Positions 27,408-35,917 of a DNA stretch of 64,000 nucleotides are shown here, piece by piece. Where the stretch lies: NCBI RefSeq assembly GCF_001279525.1, contig NZ_LGDY01000150.1:123728-187727 (forward strand). Reading direction: 5' to 3'. Source of the stretch: Nocardia sp. NRRL S-836 (GTDB lineage Bacteria > Actinomycetota > Actinomycetes > Mycobacteriales > Pseudonocardiaceae). The notes under the pieces are model-generated. The model worked only from the letters and a program-made list of their open reading frames with translations. It made no database searches and had not been told where the DNA came from. Each line of letters opens with the position of its first letter. Position 1 is the first letter of the stretch. The translations under genes were made by a program, and so were the position numbers.

Positions 27408-28475
27408 TCAGAAGGCGTACCGGACGCGCAGGTACGGGGCGTGGGCCTCGGCGAGCGCGAGGAAGGAGTCGAGGAGCTCCCGCTTGAGCCCACGCCGGTA
27501 GCGGACGTTCACCCCGCCTCCCTCGCTGCGTTTGACCTCCTGCAGCTCCGGCCGCCACAGGAGGTCCTCGGCCCGCGGGTGCCAGCGCAGGTTGACCTCG
27601 TGCAGCGGCTGGTTGTGGGTGAGCATGATGACCTCGGCGGCGAGCTGGTCGCGGGTGGCGGGTGCGGTCGCGTCCCCGAGCGACTCGAACAGGTGCCGCC
27701 AGTCCTCCAGCCAGCCGTCGTACACGACCACCGGGCTGAGGTTCACGTGCACCTCGTAGCCGGCGGCGTGGAAGTCGTCGAGAGCGGCGAGGCGCTCGGC
27801 GATCGGCGAGGTGCGGATGTCGAGCAGCTTCGCGGCGCGCTCGGGCATCAGCGAGAACCGGACGCGGGTTCGGCGCCGCGGGTCCCACCCCAGCAGGTCG
27901 CGGTTGACGTACTTGGTCGCGAAGGACGCCTTGGCGGTGGGCAGGTCGCGGAACAGCCGCACCAGGTCCCGCACGTTGTCGCTGACCAGTGCGTCCACCG
28001 AGCAGTCGGAGTTCTCGCCGATGTCGTAGACCCACGCCCGGTCGTCGATCTGGCCGGGCTCGGTCATCGGGCCCTGCCTGCCGACGTGGCGGGCCAGGTA
28101 GCCGGTGATCTGCTCGATGTTCGCGAACACCGTGATCGGGTTCGAGTAACCCTTACGGCGTGGCACGTAGCAGTAGGCGCAGGCCATCGCGCACCCGTTG
28201 GCCGTGGACGGGGCGATGAAGTGCGCCGAACGGCCGTTGGGGCGAGCGCTCAGGGACTTCTTCACCCCGAGCACCAGCGCCTCGCGTTTGATCCGCACCC
28301 ACCGCCGCGCGTTGGCCTCGTCGCCGTGCAGCTCGGGGATGCGCCAGTGGCTGTCGACCTCGACCCGCTCCGCGTCGGGGAACCGGTCGAGCACCGCACG
28401 GCCGCGTGGCAGCAGCGCCGCGGCGGGCTCCACGTAGATCCGGGTCGGGCTCAGCAGGGGTGTCGAGGTGTCCAC
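27408..28475 (-). CDS. Spore photoproduct lyase-like radical SAM protein
   Basis: 355 residues. Cys95, Cys99 and Cys102 form CX3CX2C, the iron-sulfur site of spore photoproduct lyase and other radical SAM enzymes, within APSTANGCAMACAYCYV. The later FATKYVNRDLL matches the FVTKY block of SPL. By memory alignment the residue at the H-atom-donor cysteine of Bacillus SPL (Cys141) is Glu here, with a cysteine four residues on, so this may be an SPL relative with another job. Actinomycete genomes commonly carry such genes. The GTG start lacks a well-spaced Shine-Dalgarno and is uncertain. It is divergent from the TetR gene. Confidence 0.8.
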   Translation of the reverse strand: MDTSTPLLSPTRIYVEPAAALLPRGRAVLDRFPDAERVEVDSHWRIPELHGDEANARRWVRIKREALVLGVKKSLSARPNGRSAHFIAPSTANGCAMACAYCYVPRRKGYSNPITVFANIEQITGYLARHVGRQGPMTEPGQIDDRAWVYDIGENSDCSVDALVSDNVRDLVRLFRDLPTAKASFATKYVNRDLLGWDPRRRTRVRFSLMPERAAKLLDIRTSPIAERLAALDDFHAAGYEVHVNLSPVVVYDGWLEDWRHLFESLGDATAPATRDQLAAEVIMLTHNQPLHEVNLRWHPRAEDLLWRPELQEVKRSEGGGVNVRYRRGLKRELLDSFLALAEAHAPYLRVRYAF

Positions 28476-28572
28476 CCTTCGCAGTGTCCGGACGACACCG
28501 ACAAAAACGGCCGGTCCCGGGAGGGCGCAGGCGTAGCGGTGGCCGCGATGGTGTTCCACATCACGTCCGGAC

Positions 28573-28588
28573 CGGCCGGATCCGGCCG
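28573..28588. promoter_or_regulatory. 16-bp perfect palindrome between divergent genes
   Basis: CGGCCGGATCCGGCCG sits 12 bp left of the larger TetR-type palindrome, in the 156-bp gap between the SPL-like and TetR genes. A second binding site or a GC-rich accident are both possible. Confidence 0.35.
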
Positions 28589-28599
28589 AAACCATTTGA

Positions 28600-28619
28600 C
28601 GGAGTGAGCGCTCACTCCG
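28600..28619. promoter_or_regulatory. Probable TetR operator, 20-bp palindrome
   Basis: A perfect 20-bp palindrome centred on GGAGTGAGCGCTCACTCC ends 12 bp before the TetR start codon. Actinomycete TetR proteins with GTGAGCGCTCAC-like operators often repress themselves and a downstream transporter, which is the arrangement here. Confidence 0.75.
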
Positions 28620-28631
28620 CACCATGGGTGC

Positions 28632-29261
28632 ATGACACCGACATCCGAAACCCGGCGAAGAGCGCCGAGCATGAGCGCCGAGGACCGGCGCGCCATGATC
28701 GTGCACGCCGTGCTGCCGCTCCTGGTGGAGCACGGCGCGAACGTGACGAGCAGCCAGATCGCCCGTGCCGCCGGCATCGGAGAGGGCACCATCTTCCGTG
28801 CGTTCAAGGACAAGGACGAGCTGTTCGACGCCTGCACCGCCGAGGCGCTGCGGCCCGACCACGTGCTCGACGCGATCGCCGAGATCCCCACCGACCAGCC
28901 CCTGGAGGACCGGCTCGTCGAGGCCGCCGAGGCGCTCGGCGCGCACCTCGAACGGATGGGTGCGCTGATGAGCGCGCTGCACGCGTCCGGCCGGATCAAG
29001 CACCGCGACCCCGAGCAGCGCCTCAAGGACCGGAGCGGCACGGGGAAGGGCGGGCGGCGCGAGTCGATGACCGCCATCCGAGGGGCGATGGTCGAGCTGT
29101 TCAGGCCGGAGGAGCACCGGCTGCGGCTGCCACCCGAGCAGCTCGCCGCCCTGTTCCTGACCCTGTTGTTCGGCGGCCGCCGGCTGGCGGCGGACGTCGA
29201 GGCGCCCACCACGCGCCAGGTGGTCGACTTCTTCCTGCACGGCGCCGTGGAGGCCGAGTGA
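28632..29261 (+). CDS. TetR-family repressor
   Basis: 209 residues. The N-terminal helix-turn-helix reads VTSSQIARAAGIGEGTIFRAFKD, a textbook TetR DNA-binding region; the C-terminal ligand-binding half is family-specific. It begins 12 bp after a perfect 20-bp palindrome and is followed by an ABC exporter gene, so autorepression and drug-induced export of its ligand are likely. ATG start; an internal ATG at residue 14 is a weaker alternative. Confidence 0.92.
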   Translation: MTPTSETRRRAPSMSAEDRRAMIVHAVLPLLVEHGANVTSSQIARAAGIGEGTIFRAFKDKDELFDACTAEALRPDHVLDAIAEIPTDQPLEDRLVEAAEALGAHLERMGALMSALHASGRIKHRDPEQRLKDRSGTGKGGRRESMTAIRGAMVELFRPEEHRLRLPPEQLAALFLTLLFGGRRLAADVEAPTTRQVVDFFLHGAVEAE

Positions 29262-29281
29262 TACCGGGTGGCGGGGGCGGC

Positions 29282-31228
29282 ATGGAGTTCATGCTGGGCC
29301 GGCGCGCACGGCGGCGGCGTGCCTCGACGGTGCAGGAGAGCGGTCTCACCGGGCCGGTCGACATCCCCGAACCGAAGCAGGACGACGAGCCGAAGGACCT
29401 GCGCTCCCGGTTGCAGCGCGCGCGGACGTCCGTGGTGGGCACCGTCCGCGGCCTGCCGAAGGTCGCGAAGCTGACGTGGCAGGCCAGCCCGGCGCTCACG
29501 GTCGTGCTGGCGCTGATCACGCTGCTGTCCGGGCTCCTGCCGACCGTGACCGCGTACATCGCGAAGCTGCTGCTCGACTCCGTCGTGGCGGCGATCCAGC
29601 ACCGCGGCACCACCCGTGACATCGCGAACGTCGCGTTGTTCCAGTTCGGCGTGCTCGCCGCGACCGCGGTCAGCAGCGCGCTGACGTCGATCGCGCAGAC
29701 GCTGCTGCAGGAACGCATGACGCTGACCATCCGCCACCGGGTGATGGCGCACGCGAGCGACCTGCACCTCGCCTACTTCGAGGGCTCGACGTCGTACGAC
29801 ATGCTGCGCCAGGCCGCGCAGGAGGCGCCGACGCGGCCGTTGTCGATGATGAACTCCGCGCTGGGGCTGGTGCGGACGCTGATCACGTTCGCCAGCATGA
29901 TCGCGTTGCTCGTCTCGATCAGCCCGCTGCTGGCCCTGGTCGCGCTGCTGGCACCGATCCCGGCGTTCATCTCGCAGTCCAGGTACGGCTCGCGCGCGTT
30001 CTGGCTGACCTTCATGATGTCGCCGATCAAGCGCCGGATGGACTACCTGTCCTCTTTGGTCACCACGGACACCTATGCCAAGGAGACGAAGCTGTTCGGG
30101 CTCGGCCCGTACTTCGTCGACCGGTTCCGCAAGCTCGGCACCGTCTCCTACGAGCGGCAGCGGAAACTGACGATCAACCGCAACATCAGCTCGACGTCGT
30201 GGGGGCTGCTCAGCACGCTCGCGGGCTCGGCGATCACGCTGTACATCGCGCTGGAAGCGGTCGGCGGTCGGCTCACGCTGGGCGACCTGGCCCTGTACAC
30301 GGCAGCGGCGGCGTCGGTGCAGGCGTCGGTGTCCGGGCTGTTCACGGCGTTCTCGGGGATGTACGAGAACAACCTCTACCTCGACACGCTGTACCGGTTC
30401 CTGGACACGAAACCGGAGATCACGGCGCCGCCGTCGCCACGGCCGATGCCGTCCACGGTGGAGGGGCACATCGAGTTCGACTCGGTGACCTTCAGCTACC
30501 CCGGCGCCGAGGAGCCCGCGCTGGACGACGTGAGCTTCGAGATCCGGCCCGGCGAGACCGTGGCGGTGGTGGGCCGCAACGGCGCGGGCAAGTCGACGTT
30601 GTTCAAGCTGCTCTGCCGGCTCTACGACCCGACCGGCGGCCGCATCCTGCTCGACGGCGTCGACATCCGCGAGTACGACCCCGTGGAGCTGCGCACGCGG
30701 ATCAGCGCGATGTTCCAGGACTACGTGACGTACCAGGGCACGGCCGCGGAGAACATCGGCCTCGGCGACCTGGCACGGCTCGAAGACCGGCCGCACATCG
30801 AGGACTCGGCCCGCCGCGCCGGTGCGGACGAACGGATCGAGCGGCTGCCCCAGGGCTACGACAGCCCGCTCGGCCGCTGGTTCGACCAGGGGGTCAGCCT
30901 GTCGGGCGGCGAGTGGCAGAAGATCGCGCTGGCCAGGGCGTTCCAGCGCGAGGCACCGATCCTGGTGCTCGACGAGCCGACGTCGGCGCTGGACGCGCGG
31001 GCCGAGCACGACCTGTTCTCGCGGTTGCGGGAGCTGTCGGAGGGCCGGACGACGCTGTACATCTCGCACCGGTTCTCCACCGTGCGGCAGGCCGAGCGGA
31101 TCCTATTGCTGGAGCACGGAAGGGTGGCCGAGTACGGAACGCACGAGGAATTGATGGCGGCCAAGGCCGGGTATGCCGAGCTGTTCACGTTGCAGGCGCA
31201 GGCCTATCTGGACGAGGTGCCCAGCTGA
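29282..31228 (+). CDS. ABC exporter, fused membrane and ATPase domains
   Basis: 648 residues, a half-transporter that should dimerise. The membrane part has about six hydrophobic segments in residues 75-345; the ATPase part has Walker A GRNGAGKST, signature SLSGGEWQK, Walker B ILVLDEPTS and the switch His in ISHRFS. An unusually long basic, disordered N-terminus precedes TM1. It is of the MsbA/LmrA-like drug or peptide exporter class. ATG 29282 follows a GGGGG tract; GTG 29258, overlapping the TetR stop, is an equally possible coupled start. Probably repressed by the upstream TetR. Confidence 0.9.
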   Translation: MEFMLGRRARRRRASTVQESGLTGPVDIPEPKQDDEPKDLRSRLQRARTSVVGTVRGLPKVAKLTWQASPALTVVLALITLLSGLLPTVTAYIAKLLLDSVVAAIQHRGTTRDIANVALFQFGVLAATAVSSALTSIAQTLLQERMTLTIRHRVMAHASDLHLAYFEGSTSYDMLRQAAQEAPTRPLSMMNSALGLVRTLITFASMIALLVSISPLLALVALLAPIPAFISQSRYGSRAFWLTFMMSPIKRRMDYLSSLVTTDTYAKETKLFGLGPYFVDRFRKLGTVSYERQRKLTINRNISSTSWGLLSTLAGSAITLYIALEAVGGRLTLGDLALYTAAAASVQASVSGLFTAFSGMYENNLYLDTLYRFLDTKPEITAPPSPRPMPSTVEGHIEFDSVTFSYPGAEEPALDDVSFEIRPGETVAVVGRNGAGKSTLFKLLCRLYDPTGGRILLDGVDIREYDPVELRTRISAMFQDYVTYQGTAAENIGLGDLARLEDRPHIEDSARRAGADERIERLPQGYDSPLGRWFDQGVSLSGGEWQKIALARAFQREAPILVLDEPTSALDARAEHDLFSRLRELSEGRTTLYISHRFSTVRQAERILLLEHGRVAEYGTHEELMAAKAGYAELFTLQAQAYLDEVPS

Positions 31229-31232
31229 ACCG

Positions 31233-31706
31233 TCACGGCTGCGGCGGCTCGGCGGACAGGCGCTGCGCCAGCCGGTCCAGACCGCCCCGGATGAGCCGCC
31301 CGTACCCGTCGTCGCCGAGCGCGCCGACCGTGGCCTGCGCCCGCCGGAGGTGGTCGCGGGCCCGGTCGGGATCGCCCAGCCTGCGGTAGCAGTCGGCGAC
31401 GTTGAGGTGCAGCGACGGGTACAGGCCGGCCACGGACAGGGTCACGCCGGCCTGTGCCGCCCGCTCGTCGGTCACCAGGCCGGCCGCGGTCAGCGCCCGC
31501 AGGTCCCAGGCCAGTTCCTCGTGCACGTCGTCCTGCACGTCGGCCATGGAATGCGCCAGGACGCACACGTGCAGCGGGTCGCCCTGGTCGCCGCCGATGT
31601 CGTCCCAGATCCGCGCGAACAGCGCACGTGCGGCGTCCCGCTGACCCCGGTGGTGGTGCAGCTCCACGGCTTCGCCGATGCGGGCCATCGTCGGGTCCGA
31701 GTACAT
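31233..31706 (-). CDS. TPR-like helical repeat protein
   Basis: 157 residues. Helical pairs such as LHLNVADCYRRLGDPDRARDHLRRAQ match the tetratricopeptide repeat; earlier segments (EAVELHHHRGQRDAARALFARIWDDI) look like another repeat. Such small TPR proteins are frequent and mostly uncharacterised in actinomycetes. GGAGG precedes the ATG at 31706, which I prefer to the longer frame. It converges on the ABC exporter gene with a 4-bp gap. No partner is evident. Confidence 0.7.
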   Translation of the reverse strand: MYSDPTMARIGEAVELHHHRGQRDAARALFARIWDDIGGDQGDPLHVCVLAHSMADVQDDVHEELAWDLRALTAAGLVTDERAAQAGVTLSVAGLYPSLHLNVADCYRRLGDPDRARDHLRRAQATVGALGDDGYGRLIRGGLDRLAQRLSAEPPQP

Positions 31707-31882
31707 CGCCGGTCCTCCCCCGCTGGCCACCTCACGACGGTCGCACGGACCGCAGTGGGTGACCAGGGCTGCGAACCGGCGATTTTTCAGCGCCACCACC
31801 GGGGTTCGCCGCACTAGGCTCGACAGGAGGCCGGCACTCGCCGAGCAGTTGCGGTCAGCGCGGATCCGAGGGAGCCACCGAC

Positions 31883-32623
31883 GTGGTCGAGACGCACGAC
31901 ATCGTTCGCCCGCCAGCCGAGCTCAGCGCGGGCCTCGCGGCCATCGGCAGTGCGACGGCCAGCGCCGAGCTCAGCCGGATGGGCATCCGCAGCGCGTTCA
32001 TCCGCGGCCCGGTCTCGGTGACGCCCGGTCTGCGGGTGGCCGGGCCGGCGTTGACGTTGCAGTTCATGCCGAAGCGGGAGGACCTCTACCCCGTCGACGA
32101 GTACGAGGAGCCGGAGAAGCAGCTGCACCGGCACGTCATGTACCACGCCCAGCCCGGTGACATGATCGTCGTGGACGCGCGCGGTGACATGGGCAGCGGT
32201 GTGTTCGGCGAGATGATGCTGACCTATTTCAAGGGCCGCGGCGGCGCCGGTGTCGTGGTCGACGGGTGCCTGCGCGACATCGGCGAGGCCAAGGAGCTCG
32301 GGCTGGGCCTGTGGATCCGCGGCGCCACACCGAACTACCACGCGCAGACCGACATCGTGCCGACCGCTGTCAACGTGCCGGTGGCGTGCGGCGGCACGCT
32401 GGTCGAGCCGGGTGACATCGTCGTGGCCGACGACGACGGGGCGGTCGTGGTGCCGGTCAAGCTCGCGGCCGCCGTGCTGGCCGTCGCCCAGGACCACGCG
32501 GAATGGGAGGAGTTCTCCCGCATCCGGCTGTCCGAGGGCGGTGACCTGCGGCGGTACTACCCGCTCTCGGACGAGGCGCGGCCGGAGTACGAGCGGTGGC
32601 GCGCCGAACAGGGCAAGGCCTGA
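31883..32623 (+). CDS. RraA-like aldolase-family protein
   Basis: 246 residues of the RraA/HMG-aldolase fold. MSGVFGE-type and GAGVVVDGCLRDIGE segments correspond to the conserved G-x-x-D-G-x-x-R-D divalent-metal and substrate site (Arg and Asp present). Family members include 4-carboxy-4-hydroxy-2-oxoadipate aldolase and the RNase E inhibitor RraA; actinomycete copies near sugar-acid genes are probably aldolases that cleave keto-acid intermediates. GTG start with GAGGGAG upstream. It converges on the dehydratase gene with a 1-bp gap, so it has its own promoter but a matching theme. Confidence 0.82.
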   Translation: MVETHDIVRPPAELSAGLAAIGSATASAELSRMGIRSAFIRGPVSVTPGLRVAGPALTLQFMPKREDLYPVDEYEEPEKQLHRHVMYHAQPGDMIVVDARGDMGSGVFGEMMLTYFKGRGGAGVVVDGCLRDIGEAKELGLGLWIRGATPNYHAQTDIVPTAVNVPVACGGTLVEPGDIVVADDDGAVVVPVKLAAAVLAVAQDHAEWEEFSRIRLSEGGDLRRYYPLSDEARPEYERWRAEQGKA

Positions 32624-32624
32624 C

Positions 32625-33911
32625 TCAGCTCCACAGCCGGTCGTGGCTCGACTCCGCGTCCCAGTGCGTCGTCTCGGCGAAGAACACCGGGGCGCGCGGG
32701 TCGAGGTGGCGTTGGAGCAGCTCCTCGTCGATGGCGCCGAACCCCAGCCCTGGCGTGTCCGGCACGGCGATGTGGCCGTTCTGGATCAGCGGCCGGGGCA
32801 GGTCGGTGACGAGGTCGCTCCAGAACTCCACGTCGGCCGCGTGGTGTTCGAGCGCGAGGAAGTTCTCCGTGGCGGCGGCCAGGTGCACGCACGCCATCGT
32901 CGCGATCGGTGACGCCGCCAGGTGCAACGCCATCGCGATCCCGCGTTCCTGGGCGTAGTCGCCGAGACGCTTGGTCTCCGCGATCCCGCCCGCCGTCGCC
33001 GGGTCGGGGTGCACGACGCGGATCGCGCCGGCGTCGAGCAACGGCCGGAAGCCGTCGAGCAGGTAGATGTCCTCCCCCGTGCACGTCGGCACGGCGACGG
33101 CGGTGGTGAGCTGGCGCCACTGGTCGGTCAGCTGCCACGGGACCAGGTCCTCGAGCCACGCCAGCGTGAACGGTTCCAGCGCACGGCCGACCCGGATGCA
33201 CGAGTCCAGCGCGATGTGGCCGAAGTGGTCGGCGGCGAGCGCCACGTCGTAGCCGACCACCGACCGGACGGTGTCCACATAGGACGCCAGGTGCTCGATG
33301 CCCTTCGCGGTGACCTGGATGCCGGTGAACGGGTGCATCGTCGTCAGGTCCTCGCGGGCGCCCGCGGGCGCGATCAGCGCCCCCGGCACGTCCCAGAGCA
33401 GGTCGATGCCCACGTCCATCTTCAGCATCGTGAACCCGCGCCGCTTGCGTTCCAGCAGCCGCGCGCCCATCGCGTGCGGGTCCGGCAGGGACGTCGTGTC
33501 GGCGTAGCAGCGGACCTCGTCGCGGAACCGGCCGCCGATCAGCGCGTGCGCGGGCACCCCGTAGGCCTTGCCGGCGAGGTCCATCAGCGCCATCTCGACG
33601 CCGGAGACCCCGCCGCCCTGGCGGCCGTGGAACCCGAACTGCCTGATCTTGCGGAAGATCTTGTCGACGTTGCAGGGGTTCTCGCCGACGAGCCGGCTCT
33701 TGAGGATGAGCGCGTAGGTGGCGCTGGCCTGGTCGCGCACCTCGCCGTACCCGGCCAGGCCCTGGTTCGTGTCGATCCTGATGATCGACGAGCGGAACGG
33801 CACGCCGGCGACGTTGGCGACCCGCAGGTCGGTGATGCGCAGGTCGCTCGGCCGCGACGCCGTCGCGACGTGCTCCTCCGTGATCACCGGGTGTTCGCCG
33901 TGCGCGCTCAT
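32625..33911 (-). CDS. Enolase-superfamily (MR/MLE) dehydratase
   Basis: 428 residues of the mandelate racemase/muconate lactonising superfamily. A KMD motif holds the base lysine, followed by metal-ligand candidates Asp in AADHF, Glu in WLEDL and Glu in TGEDIYLL, and a later His in MALHLAASP. Members dehydrate or racemise sugar acids via an enolate held by magnesium. Its ATG overlaps the permease stop by four bases, so it is the last gene of an uptake operon, which implies its substrate is what the transporter brings in. The exact sugar acid is unknown. Confidence 0.88.
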   Translation of the reverse strand: MSAHGEHPVITEEHVATASRPSDLRITDLRVANVAGVPFRSSIIRIDTNQGLAGYGEVRDQASATYALILKSRLVGENPCNVDKIFRKIRQFGFHGRQGGGVSGVEMALMDLAGKAYGVPAHALIGGRFRDEVRCYADTTSLPDPHAMGARLLERKRRGFTMLKMDVGIDLLWDVPGALIAPAGAREDLTTMHPFTGIQVTAKGIEHLASYVDTVRSVVGYDVALAADHFGHIALDSCIRVGRALEPFTLAWLEDLVPWQLTDQWRQLTTAVAVPTCTGEDIYLLDGFRPLLDAGAIRVVHPDPATAGGIAETKRLGDYAQERGIAMALHLAASPIATMACVHLAAATENFLALEHHAADVEFWSDLVTDLPRPLIQNGHIAVPDTPGLGFGAIDEELLQRHLDPRAPVFFAETTHWDAESSHDRLWS

Positions 33912-35917
33912 CCCTTCACCGCGCCCGCGGTGAGGCCCTCGGTCAGGAACCGCTGCCCGAACCCGTACATGGCCACGACCGGGATGCTGATCAGCAGGGA
34001 CGCCGCGGCCAGCTGTCCCTGCGGCACGACGTCACCGAAGATCATCGACTGCATGCCGACGGGCAGCGTCTTGTAGTCGTCCTTGGTGATGAACACGAAC
34101 GCGAACAGGAACTCGTTCCAGGCGTTGGTGAGCGTGAACAGCGCGACCGCGAGCAGGCCCGGTTTGGCCAGCGGCAGCACGATCCGCAGGAACGCGCCGA
34201 ACCGCGTGCAGCCGTCGACCAGCGCGGCCTCCTCCAGGTCGGCCGGGATCGACCTGAAGTACCCGACCAGCAGCCACGTCGCGAACGGCAGGGTGAACGT
34301 GGGGTAGGCCAGCACGAGCGACCACAACGAGTCGTTGAGCCCGATCCCGCTCATCATCTGGTACAGCGGGATGAACAGCAGCGCGCCGGGCATCACGTAG
34401 GTGAGCAGGATCGTCACCGTGAAGCTCTCCGAACCCCGGAACCTCAACCGTGCCAGGGCGTAGCCGGCCAGCGCCGCGCAGACCAGGGCGATCGCGGTGG
34501 AGGCCAGCGACACCAGGACCGTGTTGACGTACCAGGTGCCGAACGCCCTGCCCGTGAACAGGTTCGCGAACTGCTCGGTGCTCCACGGCGTCGGCCACAG
34601 GTCGTCCGTGCGCGAGACGATCTGGGCGTCGGACTTGAAGGCCGTGACCGTCATCCAGTAGAGCGGCGCGAGCACGAAGCCCAGCAGACCCACCAGTGCG
34701 ATCCCGGTGCCGGTACCGCTGACCAGTCGTGCGGCCAGCCGGTTGCCCCGTGCGGCGAGCGCGGAGACGACCCGTCCCACGGCGGCCGCGAGCGCAACGA
34801 GCACGCCCAGCACCAAGGCGGCTTTCCACACGATGTGCGGTGACGCCCAGACCAGCACGAGCACCGAGCCCGCGACGACCACCCACGGCAGCGCCCTGCG
34901 TTGTGCGGGGGTCAGGCGCCGGTGCCCCAGGTCGCCCGCGCCCGGCTGGTCGCTGCGCCGCATCATCCGCACCAGGACCACCACGAGGACACCGATGATC
35001 GGCAGCATCACCAGCGTGACGGCGGCGCCCGCGCCCACCTGCAGCTGCTGGATGGCCTTGGAATAGGCCACCATCACGTACGGCGCGGTGGCGTCGCCCG
35101 GCCCGCCCTGCGTCATCAGCCAGATCAGGTCGAAGTTGTTGAACGTCCAGATCGACGACAGCAGCACCGTCACGATCATGATGTTGCGCAGGCCCGGCAA
35201 CGTGATGTGCACGAACCGCTGCCACGGCGAGGCGCCGTCCACCGTCGCCGCCTCGTACAGGCCGCTGTCGATGGCCTTGAGCCCGGCGAGGAACGTCACC
35301 GCGAAGAACGGGACGCCCTTCCAGACGTTGACGAGGATGACCGCGGGCATCGCGAGTGCCGGATCGGACAGCCACTCCGCGGGCCAGGAGTCGACCAGTC
35401 CGACGGCAGCGAGGGCCGGCCCGATGCCGGAGTCGGTGAGCAGCACGTTGACGCTGCCGAAGATCGGGTCGAACAACGACCGCCACGTGAAGGCCGTGAC
35501 GACCGTCGGCACCACCCACGGCAACAGGACCACCCCGGCGACGACCGCCCGGCCGCGCCGCATGTGGTGCAGCATCAGCGCCGCGATGAGACCGAGGGTC
35601 ACCTTGAAGATCTCGGCGTACGCGGTGAAGACGAACGAGTTCAGCAGTCCTTTGTGGAACAGGGCGTCGTGGACGAGGGCGGTGTAGTTGTCCAGCCCCA
35701 CGAAGACCGTCTCGGCACCGTGGCGTTCCGTGGCGCTGGTGAAGACCGAGCTGACGATCGGGAACAGGATCAGGCCCGCGACCAGCACCAACGTCGGGCC
35801 GATGAACACCGCCGCCAGGCGCCAGTCGCGCCCGAGCAACCGCTGCGATGGGGTGAGCGAGGACGACCCGCTCGGCGCCGGACGGGCCGGCGCCGGCCGC
35901 GTGCGCAGGATCGTCAC
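33908..35917 (-). CDS. Fused two-permease ABC sugar importer
   Basis: 669 residues, twice the normal permease size. The N-terminal half (about 30-320) matches MalF/UgpA-type permeases and the C-terminal half (about 395-669) MalG/UgpE-type. Each has its own ATPase-contacting EAA loop (EAATVDGASPWQRFVHITLP and EEAALVDGCTRFGAFLRIVLP). Extra hydrophobic segments at about 340-420 join them. Normally these are two genes, and the frame is continuous here, so this is a genuine fusion. GTG start overlaps the binding-protein stop. No ATPase gene lies nearby; a shared MsiK-like ATPase elsewhere is expected. Confidence 0.92.
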   Translation of the reverse strand: MTILRTRPAPARPAPSGSSSLTPSQRLLGRDWRLAAVFIGPTLVLVAGLILFPIVSSVFTSATERHGAETVFVGLDNYTALVHDALFHKGLLNSFVFTAYAEIFKVTLGLIAALMLHHMRRGRAVVAGVVLLPWVVPTVVTAFTWRSLFDPIFGSVNVLLTDSGIGPALAAVGLVDSWPAEWLSDPALAMPAVILVNVWKGVPFFAVTFLAGLKAIDSGLYEAATVDGASPWQRFVHITLPGLRNIMIVTVLLSSIWTFNNFDLIWLMTQGGPGDATAPYVMVAYSKAIQQLQVGAGAAVTLVMLPIIGVLVVVLVRMMRRSDQPGAGDLGHRRLTPAQRRALPWVVVAGSVLVLVWASPHIVWKAALVLGVLVALAAAVGRVVSALAARGNRLAARLVSGTGTGIALVGLLGFVLAPLYWMTVTAFKSDAQIVSRTDDLWPTPWSTEQFANLFTGRAFGTWYVNTVLVSLASTAIALVCAALAGYALARLRFRGSESFTVTILLTYVMPGALLFIPLYQMMSGIGLNDSLWSLVLAYPTFTLPFATWLLVGYFRSIPADLEEAALVDGCTRFGAFLRIVLPLAKPGLLAVALFTLTNAWNEFLFAFVFITKDDYKTLPVGMQSMIFGDVVPQGQLAAASLLISIPVVAMYGFGQRFLTEGLTAGAVKG

